Shown piece after piece: positions 52,720-62,332 of a stretch of DNA of 64,000 nucleotides. The notes under the pieces were generated by a model, which saw only the letters and a list, made by a program, of their open reading frames with translations, searched no databases and was not told the origin of the DNA. The stretch spans positions 310,001-374,000 of the forward strand of contig NZ_JAQTHW010000002.1 of NCBI RefSeq assembly GCF_029433395.1. The letters run 5' to 3'. The position numbers and the translations under genes are program-made. This DNA comes from Bifidobacterium sp. ESL0763 (lineage in GTDB: Bacteria > Actinomycetota > Actinomycetes > Actinomycetales > Bifidobacteriaceae). The first letter of the stretch is position 1, and every line of letters begins with the position of its first letter.

Positions 52720-54273
52720 ATGGACGAACGTGATGACCAGAAAATCGATTTTGCCTCGGTGTTCCCCCCGAAGGGCGACTCGCGCCGGCCGCCTGACTGG
52801 TGGGGCCGCGCGCTGCTCTACACCGGCATCGCCGTCTTCGTCTTCGTCTTCGTCTGGCGCTCGTGGGGCAAGGTCGAGTTCGTGGTGCTCGACCTGGTCA
52901 TCTCCGTGTTCATCGCCCTGGCCATGGAGCCGCTGGTCGTGCGCCTGGTGCGCCACGGCTGGAAGCGCGGGGTGGCTTCGGCGACCTGCTTGGTGGGCCT
53001 GATCGTCATCGTGGTGGGCCTGCTGGCCCTCTTCGGCAACATGTTCATCCAGCAGATGATCTCGATGATCAGGGGCATCCCCTCCCTCTACGAGCAGCTG
53101 CGCGACCTGGTCACGCAATACCTCAACCTTTCCCTGCCCGAGATCAACAACCTCGGCAGCGAGATCATGAAGAACGTGCAGACCTCGTGGGTCACCGATT
53201 TCGCCGGCCAGGCGCTGAGCACCACCATGGGCCTCTTCAGCTTCCTGCTCAACCTGCTCACCGTGGTCATGGTCACCTACTACGTCTCCGCCGCCGGTCC
53301 CAAGATGCGCAGGAGCCTGTGCCAGTGGCTCGGGCCCGCCATGCAGCGCCGCTTCCTGCTCGGCTGGACCGTGGCGCAGACCCAGATCTCCGGTTTCCTC
53401 TTCTCGCGCACGATCCTGGCGGTGTTCAACGCCTTCTTCACCTCGATATTCCTGATGGCCATCCGCGTGCCCAACTGGCTGCCGCTGGCGCTCTTCTGCG
53501 GCATCGTCTCGCAGTTCGTGCCCACCATCGGCACCTACATCGGCGGCGCGCTGCCGGTCATCTTCGCCTGGAGCTCGCGTGGCCTGGTCTATGGGGTGGC
53601 CGTGGTCGCCTTCATCATCATCTACCAGCAGATCGAGAACCTCATCATCTCGCCCAAGGTCTCGCAGCGCACCATGGACTTGAACCCCGCCATCGCCTTC
53701 CTGTCGGTGCTGGTGCTGGGCGCCCTGTTCGGCGCGCTGGGGGCGTTCTTGGCGCTGCCCGTCACCGCCAGCCTGCAGGCGATCTTCAAGGTGTGCACCA
53801 AGCGCTACGACCTGGTGGAGTCGCCGTTGATGAACGACCCGGTGCCCGTCAAGAAGTCCAAGGTGGTCGAGGGCGCCGAGGCGTTCAACGAGCACGTCAT
53901 CAAGCCGGTGGCCGACCACATGCCCCGCGCCGCCAAGGGCTCCAGCGCCCGCGTGCCGGTCAACGAGGAGGTCCGCAACCTGCGCGACCAGGTCTACCAT
54001 CTCGACGAGGCCGGCGGCGCGGCCACCTCCTCGGACCTTGACGAGTCGGCGACGGTGGCCATCCCCAAGGGCGTGCTCGCCACCTCCGCCAAGTCCGGCA
54101 AGGCCTCCGGCGGGAACGGCGGTGGCGCCAAGCCGAGGCTGCGTGGCACCGAGGAGCCCGAATCCAGCGAGGCGGGTGGCGACGGCCGGTCGCGGCATGC
54201 CCCGGACGTCGAGGCGCACCGGAAAGATGAAGTCGATACGCCAACCGACAATCCGCGAAGCAGGTGGAACTAA
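52720..54273 (+). CDS. AI-2E/PerM-family membrane protein
   Basis: 517 residues. Residues ~30-370 contain about eight helices in the AI-2 exporter (PerM/TqsA) pattern, with ISPKVSQRTMDLNPAIAFLS and ALFGALGAFLALPVTASLQA near the end of the core. A 140-residue hydrophilic tail, rich in Gly, Ala and Glu, follows and is not part of the family core. ATG at 52720 eight bases after TAGGAT. Its stop TAA shares a base with the next ATG. Transported molecule unknown; family members move AI-2, sodium or other small solutes. Confidence 0.87.
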   Translation: MDERDDQKIDFASVFPPKGDSRRPPDWWGRALLYTGIAVFVFVFVWRSWGKVEFVVLDLVISVFIALAMEPLVVRLVRHGWKRGVASATCLVGLIVIVVGLLALFGNMFIQQMISMIRGIPSLYEQLRDLVTQYLNLSLPEINNLGSEIMKNVQTSWVTDFAGQALSTTMGLFSFLLNLLTVVMVTYYVSAAGPKMRRSLCQWLGPAMQRRFLLGWTVAQTQISGFLFSRTILAVFNAFFTSIFLMAIRVPNWLPLALFCGIVSQFVPTIGTYIGGALPVIFAWSSRGLVYGVAVVAFIIIYQQIENLIISPKVSQRTMDLNPAIAFLSVLVLGALFGALGAFLALPVTASLQAIFKVCTKRYDLVESPLMNDPVPVKKSKVVEGAEAFNEHVIKPVADHMPRAAKGSSARVPVNEEVRNLRDQVYHLDEAGGAATSSDLDESATVAIPKGVLATSAKSGKASGGNGGGAKPRLRGTEEPESSEAGGDGRSRHAPDVEAHRKDEVDTPTDNPRSRWN

Positions 54274-55496
54274 TGGTCTTGCTCAGCATCCTCGACGTGC
54301 TGATGACGATCTTGGGCGTCGTCAGCCTCGGATACCAGGGCGTGTGCATCATCGCCTCGCTGTTCCACCACCGGATCACCTTCCCGCCCGCGCCGATGGA
54401 CAAGCGCTACGCCGTGCTCATCAGCGCGCGCAACGAGGAGAACGTGGTGCCCCACCTCATCGACTCGATCCGTGCCCAGACCTACCCCAGCGACATGGTC
54501 GACATCTGGCTGGTGGCCGACAACTGCACCGACGCCACCGCCGAGGTGGTGCGCGCCAAGGGCTGCAACGTCGTCGAGCGGCACGACACCGAGCATATCG
54601 GCAAGGGCTACGCGCTGACCTACCTGCTCAACGCGATGATCGGCAGGGGCGTCACCGACGACTACGACGCCTACTTCGTCTTCGACGCCGACAACAAGCT
54701 CGACAGCCACTACATCGAGGAGATGAACAAGGCCTTCCAGTCCGGCTTCAGAATCCTGACCAGCTACCGCAACTCCGTGAACCTCTCCGACAACTGGGTC
54801 TCCTCCGGCTCGGCGCTCTGGTTCATCCGCGAATCGCGCTTCCTCAACAACTCGCGCATGCTCTTCGGCTCCAGCTGCCACGTGGGCGGCACCGGCTTCA
54901 TGTTCTCGCGCGAGGTGATGAAGCGCAACAACGGCTGGAAGTTCCACCTGCTGACCGAGGACCTGGAGTTCACCATGGACTCGGTGCTGCATGGCGACCG
55001 CATCGGCTATTGCGGCACCGCCATCCTCTACGACGAGCAGCCGGTTACCTTCGGACAGAGCTGGCGCCAGCGCCTGCGTTGGAGCAAGGGGTTCCTGCAG
55101 GTCTTCCGCTACTACGGCCCCCAGCTGATCAAGCGCGCGGTGCGCGAGCGCGACTTCTCGGCGGTCGACTTCACCCTGCTCATCTGCCCGTTCACCCTGC
55201 TGGGCGCGCTGCGCGTGGTCTTCGGCGTCTGCTTCTCGCTTTTCGGCTTCGTCTCATGGGCCTCGCAGCTCGACGCGCTGGTCAGCTGGATCGCCGGCGG
55301 CGTGCTGGGCCTGCTGGGCATGATGGCGCTCGCCCTGCTCACCATCCTCGCCGAGCGCGACCAGGTGGGTGCCTCCAACAAGGAGCTCTTCGCCTACGTG
55401 CTGAGCTTCCCGATCTACATGGCCAGCTACATCCCCATCTCCTTCCAGGCCATCTTCTCCAAGGCCCAGTGGAAGCCCATCGCCCACAAGGGCTAG
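54273..55496 (+). CDS. Processive-type family 2 glycosyltransferase
   Basis: 407 residues. One N-terminal helix, a GT2 catalytic domain, and about three C-terminal helices (FTLLICPFTLLGALRVVFGV and after). The four family motifs are seen: AVLISARNEENVVPHL, VFDADNKL, LTEDLEF and QRLRWSKG. The QxxRW motif and C-terminal helices indicate polymerising or lipid-linked transfer at the membrane. ATG at 54273 overlaps the PerM stop (TAATG), so coupled. Confidence 0.88.
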   Translation: MVLLSILDVLMTILGVVSLGYQGVCIIASLFHHRITFPPAPMDKRYAVLISARNEENVVPHLIDSIRAQTYPSDMVDIWLVADNCTDATAEVVRAKGCNVVERHDTEHIGKGYALTYLLNAMIGRGVTDDYDAYFVFDADNKLDSHYIEEMNKAFQSGFRILTSYRNSVNLSDNWVSSGSALWFIRESRFLNNSRMLFGSSCHVGGTGFMFSREVMKRNNGWKFHLLTEDLEFTMDSVLHGDRIGYCGTAILYDEQPVTFGQSWRQRLRWSKGFLQVFRYYGPQLIKRAVRERDFSAVDFTLLICPFTLLGALRVVFGVCFSLFGFVSWASQLDALVSWIAGGVLGLLGMMALALLTILAERDQVGASNKELFAYVLSFPIYMASYIPISFQAIFSKAQWKPIAHKG

Positions 55497-55566
55497 GAGA
55501 AGAGGGTGTGCGAGGTGCCAGCCATGCTCTATGGTTGGCAGAAGGAAACGACGTGGTGACGCAACG

Positions 55567-57051
55567 ATGAGGGGCATGATGGACAAGGAATCCGGCAAGG
55601 GCAGGCACGTGCGGCGTTCGGGCAGGGCGCTCGCCGTGGCCCGCGCCTGGCGCATCGGCCTCGCCGTGCTCGTCACCCTGGCCCTGGCGTGCGGCTATGC
55701 CGTCCTCGACATCCGGGGCGAGGTTCCGGGCATGCTCACCTCGGGCGGCACGCAACGCCCGCAGGCCTCTGCGCCGATGCGGGTGCGCGCGGCCAGGGAC
55801 GTGGCCGGCAGGGCCGACCTGGGCAAGCCGGTCGACAAACAGGCCGCCGAGGCCGCGATCGATGCCTTCGCCTCGGCCCCCGGCGTCGGCGGGGACTTCT
55901 CGGTGGCCGTGGCCGGCGCCGACGGCTCGATCGTGGCCTCCCGCAACGACGGCACGCCCCGCGAACCCGCCTCCACCATGAAGACGCTCACGGCCCTGGC
56001 GGCCTCGACGAGCCTCGACATGGGCTCCACCTTCTCCACTGTCGCCTACCTCGACGGCGCGCGGGGCCGGGGCGGCGCGGCCACCGTGACGCTCAAGGGC
56101 GACGGCGACATGCTGCTCGGCGCCGGCGAGAACGACCCGAACCACATCAACGGTCGCGCCGGGCTGGCGACGCTTGCCGACCAGACGGCCCAGTCGCTGG
56201 CCAGGCGCGGGATCTCCACCGTCAGGCTGCGCTATGACGACGGCCTGTTCGGCAAGAGCAGGTACCCCGAGAACATCGCCGAGAACAACGACGGCAACAC
56301 CGAATACACGGCCGTCTCGTCCATGGCCGTCGACGGCGGACGCCAGTGGGGCGGCTATGGCCCCGACGACCCGGACACCTACACCGCCTATCCGACCATG
56401 AGCACCACACCCGCGCAGGACGCGGCGGACCTCTTCGCCTCCTTGCTCGCCCAGCGTGGCGTGAAGGTGGACGGCGGGGCCTCCGCCGGACGCGTGGCCG
56501 GGGGAGCGGCACGGCTGGGCGTGGTGCGCTCCGCGACGCTTTCGCAGGTGCTGGCCTTCGCCCTGCGCCATTCCGACAACACGCTGGCCGAGGAATTCGG
56601 CAGGCTGACCGCCCTGCGCAACGGCTTCGCCAATTCGCCGCAGGGCGCCACCAAGGCCGTCACCACCAAGGTGCGCCAGGCCGGCATCGACACCACGGGC
56701 CTGACCATGGCCGATTGCTCCGGGCTCTCCCCGGGCTCCAAGGTCGGTGTCAGGACGTTGGTCGAGGTGCAGGCGCGCAACCTCAAACCCGGTTCCGGCG
56801 CCGCGGCGGCCGAGGGACTGTCGGTGCCGGGGCTGGTGGGCACCGCGCGCAACCGCATCCAGGATCCCGACGACGCCGGGCTGCTGCGCGTCAAGACCGG
56901 TTCGCTCGACGAGGTCACCTCGATGGCCGGCACCGCCTCGCGCAGGGGCGGCGGCGTGGTGGCGTTCGCCGTGGTGGTCAACGACCCCGGCGACCTGCTC
57001 CAGGCGCGCGAGGCCATCGACGCCTTCGTCTCGGCGATGGACAGGCTCTAG
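55567..57051 (+). CDS. dacB: D-alanyl-D-alanine carboxypeptidase (PBP4 family)
   Basis: Trims D-Ala from peptidoglycan stem peptides outside the membrane. About 494 residues. One N-terminal membrane anchor (~25-45, RIGLAVLVTLALACGY), then the S13 penicillin-binding fold. Active-site motifs SxxK in EPASTMKTLT, SxN in RHSDNTLAE and KTG in LRVKTGSLDEV. The start is unsettled: ATG at 55531, 55567 or 55579. Heads the actinobacterial block dacB-tilS-hpt-ftsH, tight spacing of a few bases. Confidence 0.9.
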   Translation: MRGMMDKESGKGRHVRRSGRALAVARAWRIGLAVLVTLALACGYAVLDIRGEVPGMLTSGGTQRPQASAPMRVRAARDVAGRADLGKPVDKQAAEAAIDAFASAPGVGGDFSVAVAGADGSIVASRNDGTPREPASTMKTLTALAASTSLDMGSTFSTVAYLDGARGRGGAATVTLKGDGDMLLGAGENDPNHINGRAGLATLADQTAQSLARRGISTVRLRYDDGLFGKSRYPENIAENNDGNTEYTAVSSMAVDGGRQWGGYGPDDPDTYTAYPTMSTTPAQDAADLFASLLAQRGVKVDGGASAGRVAGGAARLGVVRSATLSQVLAFALRHSDNTLAEEFGRLTALRNGFANSPQGATKAVTTKVRQAGIDTTGLTMADCSGLSPGSKVGVRTLVEVQARNLKPGSGAAAAEGLSVPGLVGTARNRIQDPDDAGLLRVKTGSLDEVTSMAGTASRRGGGVVAFAVVVNDPGDLLQAREAIDAFVSAMDRL

Positions 57052-57058
57052 GTTCCCC

Positions 57059-58186
57059 ATGGCATATTCGGCGAGGCTCAGGAAGGCGATAGGCGCCGTG
57101 CGCGCCAGCCTGGCCTGTCTCGGCATCGTCTCGCAGGATGCGCGTTTCAGGCAGCATGGCCGGCATGCGCCCGACCCGGAGGCCCCACTGGTGCTGGTGG
57201 CCTGCTCGGGAGGCCGCGACTCGATGGCCCTGGCGGCGCTGTCTGGCACCGTCTGCGCCTCGCTGGGGGTGCGTTGCGGCGCCGTGGTGGTCGACCACCA
57301 GTTGCAATCCGGTTCGGCGCAGGCGGCCGCGGACGCGGCGCAACGATGCCGCACGCTGGGGCTTTCGCCGGTCGAGGTACGTCGAGTGGCCATCGACGTG
57401 CGTGGGCGGGGACTCGGCGAGGAGGCCGCCGCCAGGGAGGCCCGCTACCAGGCCATCGTCGACGTGGTACGCGAGACCGGTGCCGATGTCGTCCTGCTGG
57501 CGCATACCAAGGACGACCAGGCCGAGACCGTGCTCATCGGACTGTCCAGGTCCTCCGGCATCGACGCCGTCTCCGGCATGCCCGCCACCTTCACGCGCGA
57601 CGGGGTCCGTTTCGCCCGACCGCTGCTGGACGTGACGCGCCGGGAGACCACGGGCATCTGCGAGGACCTCGGCCTGAGGTGGTGGGACGACCCGACCAAC
57701 GGCGACGCCGTCGAGGCGGGCACACCGCTGCCGGACAGGTACCCGCTGCGCTCGCGGATCAGGCACACCCTGGTGCCCTATCTCAACGGATTCTTCGGCG
57801 GCGACCTCGCCTCCCACCTCGCCGACGCCGCCCGCCTGGCCCGGCAGGACAAGGACTACCTGGACGCCGCGGCCGACGTCGCCTGGCGCGAAAGCGTCAT
57901 CCGATCATCGGCAGCGGAGCCCGGCCGGGACCATGACGGCGCCCGGCAGATCGACATCCGCGCCGACGCCCTCGCCGCCCGTCACCCCGCCATCCGCCGG
58001 CGCGTGATCGCACGGGCCCTGGCGTTGCTCGGTGCGCCCTTCACCTCCCGGCATGTCGAGCGTGTCGACGAGCTGGTGGTCCGCTGGCACGGGCAGGGCC
58101 CGGTCTCGCTGCCCGGAGGGTTCCAGGCCGGCCGTCGCCGACACGTCATTCGCCTGTGCGAGAATGGTACTCATGCAGATCGCTGA
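57059..58186 (+). CDS. tilS: tRNA(Ile)-lysidine synthetase
   Basis: Converts C34 of the tRNA-Ile(CAU) anticodon to lysidine so that it reads AUA. 375 residues. PP-loop ATP-binding VLVACSGGRDSMALAAL near residue 45, and LAHTKDDQAETVLIGLSR, the TilS signature. ATG at 57059 seven bases after the dacB stop. Overlaps hpt by 14 bases. Confidence 0.92.
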   Translation: MAYSARLRKAIGAVRASLACLGIVSQDARFRQHGRHAPDPEAPLVLVACSGGRDSMALAALSGTVCASLGVRCGAVVVDHQLQSGSAQAAADAAQRCRTLGLSPVEVRRVAIDVRGRGLGEEAAAREARYQAIVDVVRETGADVVLLAHTKDDQAETVLIGLSRSSGIDAVSGMPATFTRDGVRFARPLLDVTRRETTGICEDLGLRWWDDPTNGDAVEAGTPLPDRYPLRSRIRHTLVPYLNGFFGGDLASHLADAARLARQDKDYLDAAADVAWRESVIRSSAAEPGRDHDGARQIDIRADALAARHPAIRRRVIARALALLGAPFTSRHVERVDELVVRWHGQGPVSLPGGFQAGRRRHVIRLCENGTHADR

Positions 58187-58736
58187 TGTACAAGGTGAAA
58201 TCGACCGTGAACTGGTCTCGAAAGCGCAGATCGAAAACAGGATAAAGCAAGTGGCGAAGCAAGTGAGCCGGGATTACGCCGGCAAGAACGTGCTGCTGGT
58301 ATCGGTGCTCAAGGGCGCGGTCAACACCATGGCCGCCTTCTCGCAGGCGCTGAGCATCAACGCCCAGATGGATTTCATGAGCCTTTCCAGCTATGGTGCC
58401 GGCACCTCGAGCTCCGGGTCGATCACCATCAGGCAGGATCTTTCCACCGACGTCAAGGGCCGCAACGTGCTGATCGTGGAGGACATCGTCGATTCCGGCA
58501 GGACGCTCGACTGGCTGATCCGCGAGCTCAAAGGCCGCGGCGCCGCAAGCGTGGAGGCCTTTGCGCTGCTGGAGAAACCCTCGCGCAGGGAGATTAATGT
58601 ATCGGTGAAGTACACGGGCTTCGAGGTGCCCGACGAGTTCGTGGTCGGTTTCGGGCTCGACTATGACGAGCGGTACCGCAACCTGGATTCCATCGCGGTG
58701 CTGAGGCCGGAAGTCTATCAAGGAGGACAGGCATGA
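58173..58736 (+). CDS. hpt: Hypoxanthine (guanine) phosphoribosyltransferase
   Basis: Purine salvage: joins hypoxanthine or guanine to PRPP. 187 residues. [20 protein letters not shown] near the N-terminus and PRPP-binding [17 protein letters not shown]. Start ATG at 58173 ([11 protein letters not shown]) inside the tilS end; an in-frame ATG at 58164 is an alternative. Overlaps ftsH by 4 bases (ATGA). Confidence 0.95.
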   Translation: MQIADVQGEIDRELVSKAQIENRIKQVAKQVSRDYAGKNVLLVSVLKGAVNTMAAFSQALSINAQMDFMSLSSYGAGTSSSGSITIRQDLSTDVKGRNVLIVEDIVDSGRTLDWLIRELKGRGAASVEAFALLEKPSRREINVSVKYTGFEVPDEFVVGFGLDYDERYRNLDSIAVLRPEVYQGGQA

Positions 58737-60832
58737 GCTATCCCCAGAGTCCGCGCAACCCCATGGGCGGCGGCAATCCCTTCGGCAACCGCAACAACGA
58801 CGGCAAGCGCGGCAAGGACGGCAAGCGCAACAACCGCAACGGCGGCGCAGGCAACGGCAACAACAACGGCAAGCGCCCCCTGTGGCAGTCGCCGCTGCTG
58901 TGGGTCGTCGTGCTCGCGCTGCTCGTGGCGACCGGCTTCCAGCTCTTCTCCTCGAACGCCACCCAGACCATCGACACCAAGGATGGCATGTCGTTGGTGG
59001 CCAATAACAAGGCCAGCAGGGTCCAGATCATCGACAACAAGCAGCTCGTGAAGCTCAAGCTCAACAAGGACTTCAACAAGGCCGATCCCAAGACGCACAA
59101 CAACCACAACTACGGCAAGGACGTGCAGTTCTACTACACCGAGGCCGAGGGGCCGGAGGTGCTCAAGGCCGCCAAGTCCACCAAGGCGCATGATGGCTGG
59201 ACCGCCGACATCCAGTCCGACAGCATGTGGGGCTACCTGCTCACCTCGATCCTGCCGCTGATCCTCATCTTCGGACTGTGCTGGTGGCTGCTCAACCGCA
59301 TGAGCGGCAGCGCCGGCGGCATGTTCGGCATGGGCGGCAAGAAGGACAACGGCAAGCTGCTGGAAGGCGAACGGCCGACCACGAAGTTCTCCGACGTCGC
59401 CGGCGAGCAGTCGGCCGTCGAGGAGGTCGAGGAGATCAAGGACTTCCTCAAGGACCCCTCCAAATACAAGGCCCTGGGCGCCAGGATCCCGCGCGGCGTG
59501 CTGCTCTACGGCCCTCCCGGAACCGGCAAGACGCTGCTGGCGCGCGCCATCGCCGGCGAGGCGGGCGTGCCCTTCTACGCGATGGCGGGCTCCGACTTCG
59601 TCGAGATGTTCGTCGGCCTCGGCGCCTCGCGCGTGCGTGACCTCTTCGAAGAGGCCAAGAAGAACGCGCCGGCCATCATCTTCATCGACGAGATCGACGC
59701 CGTGGGCCGCAAGCGCGGCAGCGGCATGAACGGCGGCCACGACGAGCGCGAGCAGACCCTGAACCAGCTGCTGGTGGAGATGGACGGCTTCGACAACGAC
59801 ACCAACCTCATCATCATCGCAGCCACCAACCGTCCCGACGTGCTCGATTCCGCGCTGCTGCGCCCCGGCCGCTTCGACCGCCAGGTGGCCGTGGAGGCCC
59901 CCGACCTCGAAGGCCGCGAGGCGATCCTCAAGGTGCACGCCAAGGGCAAGCCGTTCGTGCCGAACGTCGACCTGCACACCGTCGCCGTGCGCACCCCCGG
60001 CTTCACCGGCGCCGACCTGGCCAACGTTCTCAACGAGGCAGCCCTGCTCTGCGCCCGCGCCGGCGCCCAGCTAATCGACAACCGCGCCATCGACGAGGCC
60101 ATCGACCGCGTGCAGTCCGGCCCGCGCCGCCAGTCCAAGGGCATGGCCCTCGACGAGATGCGCAACACGGCCTACCACGAGGGCGGCCATGCGCTGGTCG
60201 CCGCCGCCATGCACCACACCGACCCGGTCACCAAGGTCACGATCCTGCCGCGCGGGCGCGCCCTGGGCTACACGGCCGTCATGCCCACCCAGGACCGCTA
60301 TTCGCAGTCGCGCAACGAGCTGCTGGACCAGATGGCCTACGCCATGGGCGGGCGCACCGCCGAGGAGGTCGTATTCCACGACCCGACCACCGGTGCCTCC
60401 AACGACATCGAGAAGGCCACGCAGATCGCGCGCAAGATGGTCATGGAGTTCGGCCTGGCCTCGCCGCTCGGCGCGGTCAAGTGGGGTGACGCCGACAACG
60501 ACCAGGATTCCATGAACGGCCTGGTCCACAACTACTCCGAGCACACCGCCGAAGAGATCGACAAGGCCGTGCACCAGCTCATCGAGACGGCCCACACCGA
60601 GGCCTGGCGCGTCATCACTGAGAACCGCGACGTGCTCGACGAGCTGGTCCGCCAGCTGCTGGTCAAGGAGACCCTGAACGAGAAGGAGCTGGCCGCCATC
60701 TTCGCGCCGATGAAGAAGGCGCCAGAACGCGAACTCTGGCTCTCCGACGCCGCCCGTCCCGATTCCCCGCTTCCGCCAGTGCCGATTCCCGACGAGCTGA
60801 AGCGCTCCGTCGGCATGAAGCCGGAAGAATAG
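58733..60832 (+). CDS. ftsH: ATP-dependent membrane zinc metalloprotease FtsH
   Basis: 699 residues. Asn/Gly-rich N-terminus, helices at ~58-78 and ~170-190, AAA+ domain with Walker A GPPGTGKT (260-267), Walker [36 protein letters not shown], and the zinc site HEGGH (H482-H486). Degrades misfolded membrane proteins and regulatory factors at the inner membrane. The last ~60 residues are Pro-rich. In most bifidobacteria folate genes follow; here they do not. Confidence 0.96.
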   Translation: MSYPQSPRNPMGGGNPFGNRNNDGKRGKDGKRNNRNGGAGNGNNNGKRPLWQSPLLWVVVLALLVATGFQLFSSNATQTIDTKDGMSLVANNKASRVQIIDNKQLVKLKLNKDFNKADPKTHNNHNYGKDVQFYYTEAEGPEVLKAAKSTKAHDGWTADIQSDSMWGYLLTSILPLILIFGLCWWLLNRMSGSAGGMFGMGGKKDNGKLLEGERPTTKFSDVAGEQSAVEEVEEIKDFLKDPSKYKALGARIPRGVLLYGPPGTGKTLLARAIAGEAGVPFYAMAGSDFVEMFVGLGASRVRDLFEEAKKNAPAIIFIDEIDAVGRKRGSGMNGGHDEREQTLNQLLVEMDGFDNDTNLIIIAATNRPDVLDSALLRPGRFDRQVAVEAPDLEGREAILKVHAKGKPFVPNVDLHTVAVRTPGFTGADLANVLNEAALLCARAGAQLIDNRAIDEAIDRVQSGPRRQSKGMALDEMRNTAYHEGGHALVAAAMHHTDPVTKVTILPRGRALGYTAVMPTQDRYSQSRNELLDQMAYAMGGRTAEEVVFHDPTTGASNDIEKATQIARKMVMEFGLASPLGAVKWGDADNDQDSMNGLVHNYSEHTAEEIDKAVHQLIETAHTEAWRVITENRDVLDELVRQLLVKETLNEKELAAIFAPMKKAPERELWLSDAARPDSPLPPVPIPDELKRSVGMKPEE

Positions 60833-60840
60833 GGCGCGCC

Positions 60841-61743
60841 ATGGGCGAGCTTCGGCACTCCATGACGAGGGGCATGTCAGCGGATGGCACGCCCCTTGGC
60901 GTTTGCGCGCGAATCGGGCTCTCCTTCGGGCCGGACGGCGGCGATGCGGACCCGCGGCTGGCACGGCTGCGCGAAGCCATCGCCACCGGGCACGCCCATG
61001 CCCGGGTGAGCGTCGACTTCGATGATGAGACCATTCGTTTCGATGATGCTCATATCGCTATCGTCGGTCGGTCGCAACGCGACGGAGACGATATCGCCGA
61101 TGACGGCACGGGCCGGAACGGCGACGGGCACGATTCGATCCCCAGCGACGCCTCGCTCGCCGGAGCCGATATGTCCGCGGATACCAGACGCAAGGCCGCC
61201 GATGCCGCGGCCGTTGGCGGGGCGAACGGGGACGGCGGCTCGAACGCGAACGCCACCGCGCACCGTGCCGTCATCGCGCTGAAGAGCAAGGCCATGGATG
61301 CCGAGCAACGTTTCCGCGCCGTGATCGTCTCCATCGACGCCGTGCCCGGCAACCAGGTCGAGGGCATCTCGCCGCTCTACCACGTCATGGGCATCGACAC
61401 CCCCGACGCGCAGGCCGCGGTGATTCAGGTGACCACCAGGCTCACGCCGTCCGGACTCGCCGACCTGCTCGACTCGCTGTCCGCCTCGCACGAGGGCGCC
61501 GTTTCGCTGCGCCTGATCGACATGGAGGGCGGAACCGGCGACAGCGGCGAAGATACCTCAGGCAAGGTCCAGGTGCCGTTGAAAGAGGCCAGGCGCGAGG
61601 CCGAGGTGCTGGCCCCCTGGCTCGACATGGACCCCGACGCCAGGTTCGACGGCGACCCGGTCTCCTTCCTGCTGGCCATGGCGCCCAACGCCGCGCGGGT
61701 CGGCCTGCTGTCCGACGGCTGGATCCTGGGGGACACGCAATGA
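60841..61743 (+). CDS. Degenerate FolK (HPPK)-like protein, catalytic residues lost
   Basis: 300 residues. The central and C-terminal part follows the pyrophosphokinase fold: RFRAVIVSIDAVPGNQVEGI-SPLYHVMG matches FolK strands, and EVLAPWLDMDPDARF its C-terminus. The expected GSNLG near the start reads KSKAM, and the DLDLLL metal-binding segment reads LRLIDMEG. So ATP/pterin and magnesium residues are missing. The N-terminal ~140 residues, where FolB would sit, include a Gly/Asp-rich linker and no FolB signature. Eight bases after ftsH, overlapping DUF3180 by 4 bases. Probably non-catalytic (inference); assignment to FolK is by pattern and position. Confidence 0.6.
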   Translation: MGELRHSMTRGMSADGTPLGVCARIGLSFGPDGGDADPRLARLREAIATGHAHARVSVDFDDETIRFDDAHIAIVGRSQRDGDDIADDGTGRNGDGHDSIPSDASLAGADMSADTRRKAADAAAVGGANGDGGSNANATAHRAVIALKSKAMDAEQRFRAVIVSIDAVPGNQVEGISPLYHVMGIDTPDAQAAVIQVTTRLTPSGLADLLDSLSASHEGAVSLRLIDMEGGTGDSGEDTSGKVQVPLKEARREAEVLAPWLDMDPDARFDGDPVSFLLAMAPNAARVGLLSDGWILGDTQ

Positions 61744-62315
61744 TCAACCGTCGCACCCCATGGTGGTATTTCCTCGTCGCCCTCGGGCTGGGGCTGTTCC
61801 TGGGCATCGTGTTCGCCAAATCCGACGAGATCACCGGCCTGTCGCTGGTGGGAGCGCCGTGGATCGTGGCCATCCTGCTGATCGCCCTGGGCGCCATCGT
61901 GCTCATCCTGGCGCTGCACGTGCACCAATACGCCACCACGGACCCCGCCAGGCGCCGCAGCTGGATCGACCCGACCAAAGCCGTCTACACGCTGGTGCTG
62001 TGCAAGGCGCTGGGCATGGCCGGGGCCGGGCTGGCCGGCTGGTATTGCGGCCAGTTGCTGCTGACGCTGGCCCACTTCGACGCGCCGTTCTACCGCGACG
62101 CCAGCATCCAGTGCGTGGTCACCGCCCTCATCTGCCTGGCCGACATGGTCATCGGCATCGTGGGGGAGTGGCTCTGCCAGCTGCCACCGAATGACGGGCC
62201 CGAAAGCCCCAAGATCAAGGCCGCCAAGCGCCTCGAACGCCAGCGCAAGATCGCCGCCGGCTCGCTGGGCCGCCGGAGCGATGCCGGCACCATGGGCAAG
62301 GACAGCGACCGCTGA
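61740..62315 (+). CDS. DUF3180 membrane protein
   Basis: 191 residues with four hydrophobic helices (YFLVALGLGLFLGIVF; WIVAILLIALGAIVLILALH; ALGMAGAGLAGWYCGQLLL; VTALICLADMVIGIVGEWL) and a basic tail (KAAKRLERQRKIA). Matches actinobacterial DUF3180, normally found at the end of the ftsH-folate run. ATG at 61740 overlaps the preceding stop. Function unknown. Confidence 0.88.
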   Translation: MINRRTPWWYFLVALGLGLFLGIVFAKSDEITGLSLVGAPWIVAILLIALGAIVLILALHVHQYATTDPARRRSWIDPTKAVYTLVLCKALGMAGAGLAGWYCGQLLLTLAHFDAPFYRDASIQCVVTALICLADMVIGIVGEWLCQLPPNDGPESPKIKAAKRLERQRKIAAGSLGRRSDAGTMGKDSDR

Positions 62316-62332
62316 TCCGGCCGCTTGAAGAC

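Noticed and set aside
51769..54219. 816-codon minus-strand frame
   Set aside because: The upstream two thirds are antisense to the PerM gene; the real GT2 gene starts at 52662.
55339..57393. 684-codon minus-strand frame across dacB
   Set aside because: High-GC shadow with low-complexity Arg/Gly composition; the plus strand carries recognisable enzymes.
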